26,821 bases of DNA from Pelobacter sp. UBA5610. Lineage in GTDB: Bacteria > Desulfobacterota > Desulfuromonadia > Desulfuromonadales > Syntrophotaleaceae. This document shows positions 16,907-26,079 of this stretch, piece after piece. The notes below the pieces were generated by a model that saw only the letters and a list, made by a program, of their open reading frames with translations, was not told the origin of the DNA and did no database searches. Every line of letters starts with the position of its first letter. Positions within the stretch are counted from its first letter, which is position 1. The translations under genes were made by a program, and so were the position numbers. The stretch covers positions 14,214-41,034 of the forward strand of contig DIKU01000045.1 in assembly GCA_002424645.1 (NCBI GenBank). The letters run 5' to 3'.

Positions 16907-19288
16907 ATGAGCGAAACGATTCCAAAAAATATCATCCTTACAACTTTGGATGATGCCATCAACTGGGGGCGAAAAAACAGCATGTGGCCGATGTTCTTCG
17001 GGCTATCGTGTTGTTTTGTCGAGATGATGGGCAGCATGACGCCGCGCTTCGATCTGGCGCGCTTTGGCGCCGAGGTTTTGCGTGGTTCGCCGCGCGAGGC
17101 GGACCTTATGGTGATAGCAGGTACCCCATTCAAGAAAATGGCGGCCAGCATGTTGCGTGTTTACGAGGAAATGGCCAACCCCAAGTGGGTCATCGCCATG
17201 GGCAGTTGCGCCAACTCCGGTGGCATGTACGACGTTTACAGCGTCATGCAGGGGGTCAATCAGATCCTGCCGGTGGATGTTTATATCCCCGGTTGTCCGC
17301 CGCGCCCGGAGGCCTTTATCCAGGGGTTGATGGTGCTGCAGGACAAAGTTGCCCGCAACGAGCGGCCGGCCAGGCCGGTTCTCAACATGCAGGGCGGCTG
17401 CGAAGGCACAACCGTTCCGATTCTCATCGATGGTCAGAGCAAAACCCGTGATACGCGCGGCCCGGGATACGGGCACTGCCCCATTCGCGGCACATCCCAG
17501 CAGCCCCCGGATTTCGAGGGTAGCCGCGCCGCAGGCATCTGGACCCCGCCGCAGCCACAAATCGTCTTCCCCGATGGGACCGTACCTCTGTTGGAACAGG
17601 TCCGGCAACGTTTCGGCGAAACCGTCAAACAGGAGCAGACCGCCGATATGCCGACCCTGGTGGCCGAACCTGATCAGGTTCCGGAACTGCTGCGGTTTCT
17701 CAAGCAGGACATCGATCAACCGTACCAGCGTCTAGAGGACTTGACAGCCGTGGATGAAACCGCGCGTAGCAGCCGTCCTTCCCACGAGCTGACGATGGTC
17801 TACCACCTGCTGTCTTTTGAGCGTGCCGGTTATCTGCGTGTCAAGGCGCCTCTAGCCACTGCCCAGACTGAGGCGCCGTCGATTACCGACTTGTGGCCGG
17901 CGGCCAATTGGTATGAGCGCGAGGCGTTCGACATGTTCGGTGTGCGTTTTGCCGGGCACCCCAATCTGCGCCGTATTCTGATGCCGGAAGGCTGGCAGGG
18001 GCACCCGCTACGCAAGTCCTACCCCGGTCGGGCTACCGACATGCCGCCTTTCACCCGGGACACCGCCACCACCATGGTGCCGCCGGAAGGCTCCCATTTT
18101 TTCAGCCGCGAGGACAATCCCGACAACACGCTGTCTATCCTCAACCTCGGCCCCCAGCATCCAGGTACCCACGGGATTCTTCGGGTTATCCTGAAACTGG
18201 CTGGTGAGGAGATCGTCGATCTCGATTCGGAAATCGGCTACCATCACCGTGGGGCGGAAAAGATCGCCGAGCGTCAGCACTGGAATCAGTATATTCCCTA
18301 TACCGACCGCATCGACTATCTGGCCGGGTCCCTGAATAATCTGGCTTATCTGCATACCGTTGAAACGCTCTGTGGTGTCGATGTGCCCCCGCGGGCCCGC
18401 TACATCCGCATTCTGCTCAGCGAACTGTTCCGCATCGCCAGTCACCTGGTATGGCTGGGTACCTTCGCCCATGACGTTGGTGCCATGACGCCGGTTTTTT
18501 ATGCTTTCGACAGTCGCGAAAAGATCTTCGATATCATTGAAATGGTTACCGGTGGACGGATGCATCCCGCCTGGTTCCGTATCGGCGGCGTGCCGGACGA
18601 TCTGCCTGAAGGCTGGCACGCAGCAGTGGATGCTTTTACCAAGGATTTCGAGGCGCGCATCGATGAGTTTGACCGATTGTTGACCGATGGCCCGATTTTT
18701 CGAGCCCGTACGGAAGGAATTGGTGCCGTCAGCCGGCAGCAGGCCATCGAACTCGGCTTTAGCGGCCCCAATCTACGAGCCACCGGGCTTGCCTGGGACT
18801 TGCGCAAAACCATGCCCTACGCCGGGTATGAAGAGTTTGATTTCGACACCGTTACCGCCGAGGGAGGGGACTGTTTTGCCCGTTACCTGGTACGTCTCGG
18901 GGAATTGCGCCAGAGTCTGCGTATCGTACGCCAGGCAGCGGAGCGCATGCCGGAAGGCCGCTGGGGCAGCAGCGACTATCGCTACGCGTTCCCCAAAAGA
19001 CAGGACGGCCTGCAGGATATCGAAAGTTTGATCCACCATTTTCTGCATGTCAGCCGGGGGCCGACGGCGCCCCGCGGTGAATGCTACCGGGCCACCGAAT
19101 CGAGCAAAGGCGAATGCGGTTACTATGCCGTCAGCGACGGTGGGACCGGCGCCTATCGCTTGCGGATTCGGACACCGAGTTTCCCCCATCTGCAGGCCTT
19201 GCCCCAACTGAGTCGTGGCCGGCTGGTGGCCGACGTCATTACTATTCTCGGCTCGCTCGATTACGTGCTGGCCGATCTGGACCGCTGA
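16907..19288 (+). CDS. nuoBCD: Fused NADH-quinone oxidoreductase subunits B/C/D
   Basis: One uninterrupted 793-residue frame holds three complex I subunits in order. NuoB (about 1-230) carries the four N2 cluster cysteines: Cys35 and Cys36 (LSCCFVEMM), Cys101 (GSCANSGG) and Cys130 (PGCPPRPEA). NuoC (about 235-400) has the [10 protein letters not shown] signature and HPLRKSYP. NuoD (about 410-793) starts [15 protein letters not shown] and has [11 protein letters not shown]; this subunit lines the quinone cavity. The two fusion joints have no internal ribosome site or stop. C-D fusions are known from E. coli; a B-C-D fusion is rarer, though I recall it being annotated in some other genomes. The fusion fixes 1:1:1 stoichiometry in the arm linking the hydrophilic and membrane parts. 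nuoE begins two bases after the stop. Confidence 0.96.
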   Translation: MSETIPKNIILTTLDDAINWGRKNSMWPMFFGLSCCFVEMMGSMTPRFDLARFGAEVLRGSPREADLMVIAGTPFKKMAASMLRVYEEMANPKWVIAMGSCANSGGMYDVYSVMQGVNQILPVDVYIPGCPPRPEAFIQGLMVLQDKVARNERPARPVLNMQGGCEGTTVPILIDGQSKTRDTRGPGYGHCPIRGTSQQPPDFEGSRAAGIWTPPQPQIVFPDGTVPLLEQVRQRFGETVKQEQTADMPTLVAEPDQVPELLRFLKQDIDQPYQRLEDLTAVDETARSSRPSHELTMVYHLLSFERAGYLRVKAPLATAQTEAPSITDLWPAANWYEREAFDMFGVRFAGHPNLRRILMPEGWQGHPLRKSYPGRATDMPPFTRDTATTMVPPEGSHFFSREDNPDNTLSILNLGPQHPGTHGILRVILKLAGEEIVDLDSEIGYHHRGAEKIAERQHWNQYIPYTDRIDYLAGSLNNLAYLHTVETLCGVDVPPRARYIRILLSELFRIASHLVWLGTFAHDVGAMTPVFYAFDSREKIFDIIEMVTGGRMHPAWFRIGGVPDDLPEGWHAAVDAFTKDFEARIDEFDRLLTDGPIFRARTEGIGAVSRQQAIELGFSGPNLRATGLAWDLRKTMPYAGYEEFDFDTVTAEGGDCFARYLVRLGELRQSLRIVRQAAERMPEGRWGSSDYRYAFPKRQDGLQDIESLIHHFLHVSRGPTAPRGECYRATESSKGECGYYAVSDGGTGAYRLRIRTPSFPHLQALPQLSRGRLVADVITILGSLDYVLADLDR

Positions 19289-19289
19289 G

Positions 19290-19778
19290 ATGGCGATGCT
19301 ACTATCGGAAAAACAAATCACGCAGCTTAAACGCCGCGTACGGGAAACCCCCCATCCCCGGGAAATGATCCTTGATGTGCTGCATGCCATCCAGGATGCC
19401 AACGGTTGGGTCTCGGACGAGGGGGTCGAACTGGCCGCCATCATCCTGGGGCTTTCGCCGTTGCAGGTCGAAGAGGTCGCGACTTTTTACGACAAGATCT
19501 ACCGTCGCCCCGTGGGCCGGAAGGTTATTCATATTTGTGATTCGATCTGTTGCTGGAGTCGTGGCAGCGAAGCCCTCATGCAGCGGTTGCAGCAGCTTCT
19601 CGGTATCGCTGCAGGGGAAACCACGATCGACGGCATGTTCACCCTGCTGCCGACCTGCTGCCTGGGAGCCTGTGCCGATGCGCCGGCATTGCGTATCGGC
19701 AAAACCTTGTACGGCAAGGTCGCAATTGAGCAGCTCGAAGCCATATTGGACGGCGAGCGGACCGAGGTGAGTTCATGA
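19290..19778 (+). CDS. nuoE: NADH-quinone oxidoreductase subunit E
   Basis: This 162-residue subunit of the NADH-input module has a helical N-terminal bundle and a thioredoxin-like domain that binds the N1a [2Fe-2S] cluster. The ligands fit Cys83-x4-Cys88 (HICDSICCW) and Cys124-x3-Cys128 (TCCLGAC). An extra Cys stands beside a ligand in each pair (Cys87, Cys123). The family motif VEEVATFYD is at 60-68. The start ATG 19290 comes directly after the nuoBCD stop and has no clear ribosome site, so coupled translation is likely; ATG 19296 is an alternative. Its stop overlaps nuoF by four bases (ATGA). Confidence 0.95.
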   Translation: MAMLLSEKQITQLKRRVRETPHPREMILDVLHAIQDANGWVSDEGVELAAIILGLSPLQVEEVATFYDKIYRRPVGRKVIHICDSICCWSRGSEALMQRLQQLLGIAAGETTIDGMFTLLPTCCLGACADAPALRIGKTLYGKVAIEQLEAILDGERTEVSS

Positions 19779-21052
19779 GAACCTGCGAACCGCTGTTGTT
19801 TAAAAACCGTCGTATCGGTGAAACGGTTTTTCTTGAAGGCTATCGCAGAACCGGTGGCTACCAGGGTCTTGAAAAGGCCCTGAGGGACATGACTCCGGCC
19901 AGCGTGCGGGAGGAGGTCAAGGCTTCGGGCCTGCGCGGACGCGGCGGGGCCGGTTTTTCAACCGGACTCAAATGGTCGTTCTTTCCCAGTGACGACCCGG
20001 GTGAAAAATACCTGGTGTGCAACGGCGACGAAATGGAGCCGGGTACCTTCAAGGATCGCCAGCTGCTGTTGGCCGATCCGCATCATCTGTTGGAAGGGGT
20101 ACTGATAGCCTGCTATGCGCTCGGTATAGGGACCGCGTACATCTTTTTGCGTGATGCCTATCGACAATGCGCCGCCAATCTCGAGCATGCCATGGACGAG
20201 GCCCGTGAGGCCGGCCTGTTGGGTGACAATATTCTCGGCAGCGGATTTTCCTGCGAGGTGCATGTGCACCGCAGCGCCGGGCGTTACATCTGCGGCGAGG
20301 AAACCGCCCTGCTTAACAGTCTGGAGGGCTTGCGTCCAAACCCCCGCTCCAAGCCGCCCTTCCCGGCGGTAAAGGGACTGTTCGGCAAGCCGACCGCCCT
20401 GAACAATATCGAAACTTTGGCAAATGTGCCGCATATCATTACCGGTGGAGCGGCCTGGTATAAGAGTCTGGCTTTGACGGAGAAGGGCTCCGGTACCAAA
20501 CTTTACGGGTTGGCCGGTCATCTCGAAACACCCTGCTGCGTGGAGTTGCCCCTGGGCATGCCGCTGGGAGAACTGATTCGCGATTTCGGCGGTGGCGTCT
20601 GGCAGCAGCGTTCTTTCAAAGCCTGCCTGCCCGGCGGTGCTTCGACCCCCTATTTGACCGCCGAGCATCTGGACGTGGCTCTTGATTATGAAACCCTGGA
20701 GCAGGTCGGCACACGGCTGGGTACAGGGGGGGTGGTTGTATTCGATGACCGCACCTGCATGGTGGCCGCGACCCTGAACCTGTTGCGGTTTTTTGCCCGG
20801 GAAAGCTGCGGGTGGTGTACCCCCTGCCGCGATGGCTTGCCCCTGGTATGCTGGCTGCTGGAGCGTATCGAACTTGGGCAGGGCACGCGCGAGGATATGA
20901 CCATGCTGCAGGAGCAGCTGCGCTATATCAATGGACGATCTTTCTGCGCCCTGGCCCTGGGGGCCATGGGCCCCGTGGACGGGTTGCTGCGGCATTTCGC
21001 CGAAGAGGTGGAGGATCATATTCGCCTGGGGCGCTGCCCTTTGCAAGCTTAA
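19775..21052 (+). CDS. nuoF: NADH-quinone oxidoreductase subunit F (NADH/FMN-binding)
   Basis: This 425-residue flavoprotein subunit oxidises NADH. The NADH-binding loop is GRGGAG (55-60). The FMN region includes CNGDEMEPGTFKD and GRYICGEETALLNSLEG. The N3 [4Fe-4S] ligands are Cys345, Cys348 and Cys351 (ESCGWCTPC) plus Cys391. The sequence DEMEPGT, where most bacteria have DESEPGT, and the overall wording of the protein are close to the E. coli subunit. This supports an E. coli-type complex I lineage. The start overlaps the nuoE stop. A 158-base gap follows before nuoG, the longest gap in the operon. Confidence 0.97.
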   Translation: MRTCEPLLFKNRRIGETVFLEGYRRTGGYQGLEKALRDMTPASVREEVKASGLRGRGGAGFSTGLKWSFFPSDDPGEKYLVCNGDEMEPGTFKDRQLLLADPHHLLEGVLIACYALGIGTAYIFLRDAYRQCAANLEHAMDEAREAGLLGDNILGSGFSCEVHVHRSAGRYICGEETALLNSLEGLRPNPRSKPPFPAVKGLFGKPTALNNIETLANVPHIITGGAAWYKSLALTEKGSGTKLYGLAGHLETPCCVELPLGMPLGELIRDFGGGVWQQRSFKACLPGGASTPYLTAEHLDVALDYETLEQVGTRLGTGGVVVFDDRTCMVAATLNLLRFFARESCGWCTPCRDGLPLVCWLLERIELGQGTREDMTMLQEQLRYINGRSFCALALGAMGPVDGLLRHFAEEVEDHIRLGRCPLQA

Positions 21053-21210
21053 GGCTGATTGATGATACAAATCCGGATTTTTTGGCTTGAGTCCGGGGTG
21101 AAGTGAAATGGCGATAATGGCGCTTTTCGTGCGCAGGCCGCGGTTTTTGCACTTTCTGCGGCAACTTTGGTTTTTCAGACCATCATTCTTAATCCTTTGA
21201 GTTGTTAAGC
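21053..21210 (+). other. nuoF-nuoG spacer with a 30-codon micro-ORF
   Basis: In this otherwise tightly packed operon, 158 bases separate nuoF and nuoG. A 30-codon frame runs from ATG 21108 to TGA 21200, ending 10 bases before the nuoG start. Its product would be short, basic and rich in Phe/Arg/Leu. The preceding GGGGTGAAGTGAA is a poor ribosome site. A weak 5-bp CCGGA/TCCGG hairpin is also present. It may be a coupling leader for nuoG or meaningless. Confidence 0.3.
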
Positions 21211-23607
21211 ATGCCGACTTTGATTATCGACAACCAGACCGTCACCGTGCCCGAGGGAACCAACGTTCTCGAAGCGGCTAAGCGACTTGGCATCGAAATT
21301 CCGCATTTCTGTCACCATGAGGCGCTCGGTTCCGTCGGTGCCTGCCGCTTGTGTGCCGTGGAGTTTCGTGAGGGACCGGTCAAGGGCATACAGATGTCTT
21401 GCATGGTGCCGGCCAAGGACGGCATGGTGGTCGATACCGGCAGTGCCGAGGTCCTCGCCTACCGCGCCCAGGTCATCGAATGGCTGATGACCAACCATCC
21501 TCACGATTGTCCTGTTTGCGACGAAGGCGGCGAGTGCCAGTTACAGGATATGACCGTGGCCGGCGGACACGGAATCAGGCGCTATACCGGCCCCAAACGC
21601 ACTTACCAGAATCAGAACCTGGGACCCTTTATTGCCCATGAAATGAATCGCTGCATCCAGTGTTATCGCTGCGTGCGAACGTATCAGGACTATTGCGGTG
21701 GTACTGATTTTGGCGTTCTCGGTTCGCGCCAGAGGCTTTATTTCGGACGTTTCAGCGACGGCCCCCTGGAAAGTCCCTTCGCAGGGAATCTGATTGACGT
21801 GTGTCCGACCGGTGTGCTGACGGATAAAACCTACCGGTTCAAAAGTCGTATTTGGGACTTGCAGGAAGCTCCCTCCATCTGCCCCCACTGTTCGCTGGGC
21901 TGTGCCGTTACGCCCGGGGCCCGCTACCGGCAGCTACAGCGCCGTCGGGCGCGCACCAATAACCGGACCAATGGCCACTTTATCTGTGATCGGGGGAGGT
22001 TCGGCTACGGTTATGCCAATCATCCGGACCGGCCCCGCTACCCTCTGCTCGGTCATCGGCGAGTCACTTGGCAGGAAGCCCTGGCGGCTTTGCAAAACAA
22101 ACTGCAGGAGCTCGGCGAGCTGTTTGGCCCTGGCAGTATCGGATTGCTGACATCTTCGCGCGCCACTCTCGAAACCCAATTTTTGACCAAACGGTGGGCC
22201 GCGGCCCTGGGCAGTGATCAGCTTTGCTTTGAAGCGCACCCCGGCCGCGATCTGGGCGCGCGCGTGGCGGCGTCACAACGGCTCGATCGCACCGCCAGTC
22301 TGGAAGATGTTCGCAACTGTGATCTGGCGGTCCTGATCGGAGCCGATCCCCTGTCCGAAGCACCGATGCTGGCATTGGCACTGCGCCAGGCCGCGCGACG
22401 CGGCGCACGGATCGTGGTTGTCGATCCGCGACCGGTAGAGCTTCCGCTGGCGTACGAGCGGCATGCGGTCTCGGTGGAAAAGCTGGGCCAGTTGTTGCGG
22501 GGGCTGAGTCGGCCACAGCAAAGCGAGTTTCCCTCCAGCATGGAAGAACTGGGCGGATCACTGGCCAGCGCATTGCTGGCGGCCAAAAGTCCGCTGCTCA
22601 TCGGCGGCACCGATTTGCTTGGGCCGCAGGGAACGGAAGCCATGCAGCAAGCGGCGGAAGCCTGCTCACAACCTGAAACCCCCTGTCGGACCATGTTTCT
22701 GCTTGCTGGCCCCAACAGTTTTGGCGGTGCGCTGTTAAGCGCCGAGGGTCCGTGTTTCAGCAGCCTGCTGGAAGGCATGGAACAGGGGCGTATCAAGGCC
22801 CTGCTGTGTTTCGAAGCCGACCCCCTTGCGGATTACCCGGATCGAAAGAGGAGTCGCGCTGCCCTGGCGCGTCTGGATATGCTGGCGGTTTTTGACTGTG
22901 CCGCCACCGCTACGCTGCAGGAAGCGGATCTTTTCTTCCCGACCACTGCCGTGGAAGAATCGACCGGGACCTTGATTAACAACGAAGGGCGCATGCAAGC
23001 CTTCGAGCAGGTGTTTTCGGCCGGGACGCCCCTTGCCGAGAGTGCCGGGGGCAGTCATCCTCCGCGCTTTTTTTCCCGCGATATCCCGGGTTCCGAGCCG
23101 CAATCGGCTTGGGGTATCCTGGGTGCTCTGATGGGGAGGAGCGCCGATCTCCTGACTTTGCGCAGTGAAATAGAAAAAAATGACCATCGCTTTGCTGGTT
23201 TATCCCAACTGGAAGCCCGGGGCGAAGGGCGACGGATCGCTGCCCCGCGTCAGTATTCATTGTCTCACCAACCGAATATCTCCGGCATTATGGGTTCCGA
23301 TCAGCTGCAATTGCTGGTGACAGAAACCCTGTACGGTTCTGAATTGCTCAGCAACCTGTCATCCTGCCTGCATGAGTCCACTCCCTCAGCCTTTGTGATG
23401 TTGCATCCGCAGGATGCGGCGCGGTTCAAGTTGGAAGAGGGCAAAAAGGTGCTGCTCGGCACTCCGGTGGGGGATTTGACGCTGACATTGCGGATTGCAG
23501 GGGATATGGTTCCGGGGATGGCCATTGTTCCGCGACTACGGGGAACCGTGCTTGAACCGCTGGTACCCGGCACCGAACCGTTGCCTTGCCGCATCGAGAA
23601 AGCCTGA
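21211..23607 (+). CDS. nuoG: NADH-quinone oxidoreductase subunit G
   Basis: This 798-residue iron-sulfur subunit carries electrons from NuoF toward NuoB. Ligands, all visible: N1b Cys34, 45, 48, 64; N5 His96 with Cys100, 103, 109; N4 Cys148, 151, 154, 198; and the off-path N7 Cys224, 227, 231, 259. N7 is absent from many bacteria but present in E. coli, and the stretch ending ICDRGRFGYGYAN is E. coli-like. The C-terminal two thirds form a molybdopterin-oxidoreductase-like domain without a cofactor. ATG 21211 is chosen; a TTG at 21202 would add three residues. The ribosome site is weak. nuoH begins 3 bases after the stop. Confidence 0.96.
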   Translation: MPTLIIDNQTVTVPEGTNVLEAAKRLGIEIPHFCHHEALGSVGACRLCAVEFREGPVKGIQMSCMVPAKDGMVVDTGSAEVLAYRAQVIEWLMTNHPHDCPVCDEGGECQLQDMTVAGGHGIRRYTGPKRTYQNQNLGPFIAHEMNRCIQCYRCVRTYQDYCGGTDFGVLGSRQRLYFGRFSDGPLESPFAGNLIDVCPTGVLTDKTYRFKSRIWDLQEAPSICPHCSLGCAVTPGARYRQLQRRRARTNNRTNGHFICDRGRFGYGYANHPDRPRYPLLGHRRVTWQEALAALQNKLQELGELFGPGSIGLLTSSRATLETQFLTKRWAAALGSDQLCFEAHPGRDLGARVAASQRLDRTASLEDVRNCDLAVLIGADPLSEAPMLALALRQAARRGARIVVVDPRPVELPLAYERHAVSVEKLGQLLRGLSRPQQSEFPSSMEELGGSLASALLAAKSPLLIGGTDLLGPQGTEAMQQAAEACSQPETPCRTMFLLAGPNSFGGALLSAEGPCFSSLLEGMEQGRIKALLCFEADPLADYPDRKRSRAALARLDMLAVFDCAATATLQEADLFFPTTAVEESTGTLINNEGRMQAFEQVFSAGTPLAESAGGSHPPRFFSRDIPGSEPQSAWGILGALMGRSADLLTLRSEIEKNDHRFAGLSQLEARGEGRRIAAPRQYSLSHQPNISGIMGSDQLQLLVTETLYGSELLSNLSSCLHESTPSAFVMLHPQDAARFKLEEGKKVLLGTPVGDLTLTLRIAGDMVPGMAIVPRLRGTVLEPLVPGTEPLPCRIEKA

Positions 23608-23610
23608 CCG

Positions 23611-24603
23611 ATGAATGACGTGCTACTGACCTTCATTCTGATTGTAATCAAACTGGGACTGGTGCTGGGAACGGTACTTAGTCTTGCGGCCTATATGGTG
23701 CTTGCCGAGCGCAAAATCCTTGGACGCATGCAGATGCGCCATGGTCCCAACCGGGTTGGACCGTTCGGTCTCCTGCAGCCCCTGGCCGATTTGATCAAGC
23801 TGCTCTGCAAGGAGGACCTGATTCCGGAGCGGGCCGATCGCTGGGTGTTCATGCTGGCCCCGGCCATCTCGACCGTGACGGCGTTACTGGCGTTTGCCGT
23901 CATCCCCTTTGCGGCTCCCCTGCATTTGTTCGGGCGCACGATTCCGATGGTGGTCTGTGATCTGAATGTCGGCCTTTTGTACCTGTTTGCCCTGTCGTCC
24001 CTTGCGGTTTACGGGGTTGCGCTGGGCGGCTGGGCTTCGCAGAGCAAATACGCTTTGCTTGGAGGCCTGCGTGCCATGGCGCAGATGATTTCCTACGAGC
24101 TGGCCATGGGTTTGGCGATTGTGCCGGTGGTCATGGCGTCCAAGTCCTTTTCCTTGACCGCCATCGTTGCCGCGCAGCAGCCCTGGCCCAATGCCATCCG
24201 ACATCCGTTGGCCTTTTTGATATTCGTCATTGCCATCATGGCTGAATCGAAGCGCACTCCCTTCGATATGCCCGAGGCCGAAAACGAACTGGTGGCCGGT
24301 TTTCACACGGAATACTCGGGCATGCGTTTCGGGATGTTTTTTGTCGGCGAATACCTCAATCTGATCGTGCTCGGCGCCATGCTGACGGTATTGTTTCTCG
24401 GCGGCTGGCATGGTCCATTGCTTCCTTCGGTCTGCTGGTTTCTCATCAAAGTGCTTGGCGTGGCCTTCTTTTTTATCTGGGTACGCGGAACCATGCCGCG
24501 GTTGCGCTACGACCAGCTGATGGCTTTCGGCTGGAAAATCCTTGTACCCCTGGGGCTGTTGAATATTCTGGTCACGGCCGCATGGCTGCTATGGCGAGGC
24601 TGA
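23611..24603 (+). CDS. nuoH: NADH-quinone oxidoreductase subunit H
   Basis: This 330-residue membrane subunit with eight helices forms the heel of complex I, where the quinone channel enters. Family signatures are AERKILGRMQMRHGPNRVGP (about 31-50), KYALLGGLRAMAQMISYE, and the cytoplasmic loop ESKRTPFDMPEAENELVAGF with its conserved acidic residues. The length is normal (about 320-350). The ribosome site is poor, consistent with coupling to nuoG, which ends three bases earlier; nuoI starts one base after its stop. Confidence 0.97.
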   Translation: MNDVLLTFILIVIKLGLVLGTVLSLAAYMVLAERKILGRMQMRHGPNRVGPFGLLQPLADLIKLLCKEDLIPERADRWVFMLAPAISTVTALLAFAVIPFAAPLHLFGRTIPMVVCDLNVGLLYLFALSSLAVYGVALGGWASQSKYALLGGLRAMAQMISYELAMGLAIVPVVMASKSFSLTAIVAAQQPWPNAIRHPLAFLIFVIAIMAESKRTPFDMPEAENELVAGFHTEYSGMRFGMFFVGEYLNLIVLGAMLTVLFLGGWHGPLLPSVCWFLIKVLGVAFFFIWVRGTMPRLRYDQLMAFGWKILVPLGLLNILVTAAWLLWRG

Positions 24604-24604
24604 T

Positions 24605-25135
24605 ATGAGTTTGTGGAGAGACATCCGGGGAACCATACTGCCCTTCTGGGTAACCCTGCGCTATTTGTTCCGCCGGCCGGTAACCGTGTGTTATCCCGAA
24701 CGCAAACAAACCCCTGCGCCGCGCTACCGTGGGCGGTTGGTTCTGACCCGCGATCCGGACGGCGAAGAGCGGTGCGTCGCCTGCCACCTGTGCAGCGCCG
24801 CCTGCCCGGTCGACTGCATTTCCATGCAGGCCGCCGAGCGTGAAGACGGCCGTCGTCATGCTGCCTGGTTCCGCATTAATTTTTCCCGATGCATTTTTTG
24901 CGGCCTGTGTACCGAGGCATGTCCTACCCTGGCTTTGCAGATGACATCGGAATATGAGCTGGCAAGCCGCGAGTTATTGCAGGTGATATACGAAAAAGAC
25001 GAGCTGCTCATCGACGGTTGCGGCAAAAATGACGGGTATAATTTCTATCGTTTGGCCGGCATCGGCGTCGCTGCTCCGCGGGGCAGCAACCCGGGCGAAA
25101 CACCGCCGGTGGATTTCAGGAGCAATCTGCCTTGA
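24605..25135 (+). CDS. nuoI: NADH-quinone oxidoreductase subunit I
   Basis: This 176-residue ferredoxin-like subunit holds clusters N6a and N6b between NuoG and the NuoB N2 cluster. Two CxxCxxCxxxCP motifs occur at Cys57/60/63/67 and Cys96/99/102/106. An amphipathic N-terminal helix with a hydrophobic stretch (about 9-22) lies on the membrane. RGRLVLTRDPDGEERCVAC and FRINFSRCIFCGLC are nearly the E. coli wording. The stop is followed by a 126-base gap before nuoJ in which I see no gene. Confidence 0.97.
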   Translation: MSLWRDIRGTILPFWVTLRYLFRRPVTVCYPERKQTPAPRYRGRLVLTRDPDGEERCVACHLCSAACPVDCISMQAAEREDGRRHAAWFRINFSRCIFCGLCTEACPTLALQMTSEYELASRELLQVIYEKDELLIDGCGKNDGYNFYRLAGIGVAAPRGSNPGETPPVDFRSNLP

Positions 25136-25261
25136 TACGGCGGAGGTAAGATTTGCCACGGGAGATGAAGGTTTGAGGGTTTAATCCAGGCTCCCGGCAG
25201 TTGAAGATTGTAAGTGGTTTCAGTTTTGGACCAACCCCTGATTTGTATGTAAGGACGAGAC

Positions 25262-25777
25262 ATGGCCACCCTGCTTTTCTATATCCTGGCGACGATCACC
25301 CTGTTGTCGACGGTTTTGTGCCTGACGCGCAAAAATCCGGTTCACGCCGTGCTCTACCTTGTGCATGCCTTATTCGCTTTGGCACTGCTGTATTTTCTTC
25401 TTGGTGCCCCCCTGTTGGCGGCCTGGCAGATTATCCTGTATGCCGGAGCGATTATGGTCCTGTTTCTTTTTGTTATCATGCTTATCGAACCGCCGGTGGC
25501 CGAGTCCCGCACATCCGGGCGTGTTATCCACTGGCTGATCCCCGCTATCCTCAGCGGGTCGCTGCTGGCCTGTGGCGGTGCTTTGATTGCCATGGATCCG
25601 GCAGCAACCAATGCCATCGCCTCCTACTGGATGACTCCGCGCGATTTTGGTCGCGCCTTGTTTGTACACTACGGTTTGGCAGTGGAAGTCATTTCAATGA
25701 TTCTGCTGTTTGCGGCTGTGGGCGCCTTCCATCTCGGCCGGCGTTATCGCCCCACGACCAAGGAGGATGTTTCATGA
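25262..25777 (+). CDS. nuoJ: NADH-quinone oxidoreductase subunit J
   Basis: This 171-residue membrane subunit has five helices (starting near residues 3, 29, 53, 90 and 140). The LYLVHALFALALLYFLLGA stretch and IILYAGAIMVLFLFVIML contain the third-helix region that twists with quinone reduction in complex I. TAAGGAC lies 7 bases before the ATG. Its stop overlaps the nuoK start (ATGA). A second frame is open across most of the gene but is only a shadow. Confidence 0.95.
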   Translation: MATLLFYILATITLLSTVLCLTRKNPVHAVLYLVHALFALALLYFLLGAPLLAAWQIILYAGAIMVLFLFVIMLIEPPVAESRTSGRVIHWLIPAILSGSLLACGGALIAMDPAATNAIASYWMTPRDFGRALFVHYGLAVEVISMILLFAAVGAFHLGRRYRPTTKEDVS

Positions 25778-26079
25778 TCGTGCCACTCGGCCACGTATTG
25801 ATCCTGGCCGGCTTGCTGTTCGTGGCCGGGCTTTCAGGGGTGCTTTTACGTCGAAACCTGATCATGATATTGATAGGTGTGGAGATCATGATCAATGCCG
25901 TCGGGCTTGTCCTGGTCGGTGCTTCGGCGTATTGGCGAAGTCCGGATGGCCAGTTGTTTGCCTTGCTGTTGATGGCTGTCGCGGCGGCTGAAGTTACGGT
26001 TGCGCTGGCTTTGGTTGTTTATCTGAAGCGCAGCCGCGGTACGATCGATGTCAATCGCTTTGATGGGATGCAAGGATGA
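25774..26079 (+). CDS. nuoK: NADH-quinone oxidoreductase subunit K
   Basis: This 101-residue, three-helix membrane subunit is related to MrpC antiporter subunits. The two membrane glutamates needed for proton movement are at Glu37 (LIGVEIMIN) and Glu73 (AAAEVTVALAL). AAGGAGG lies 7 bases before ATG 25774. The start overlaps the nuoJ stop and the stop overlaps the nuoL start, so J-K-L are translationally linked. An upstream extension of the same frame to 25201 is open but runs across nuoJ and is not part of the protein. Confidence 0.96.
   Translation: MIVPLGHVLILAGLLFVAGLSGVLLRRNLIMILIGVEIMINAVGLVLVGASAYWRSPDGQLFALLLMAVAAAEVTVALALVVYLKRSRGTIDVNRFDGMQG

Noticed and set aside
16907..19288. nuoBCD fusion as a sequencing artefact
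   Set aside because: The frame is continuous over two joints with plausible linkers and no homopolymer that would suggest an indel; two independent errors would be needed.
19958..21070. 370-codon minus-strand frame opposite nuoF
   Set aside because: Shadow of nuoF codon bias; no motif and no ribosome site of note.
25201..25773. In-frame extension upstream of nuoK across nuoJ
   Set aside because: The nuoJ frame is clearly the coding one, and NuoK has a strong ribosome site directly before ATG 25774.
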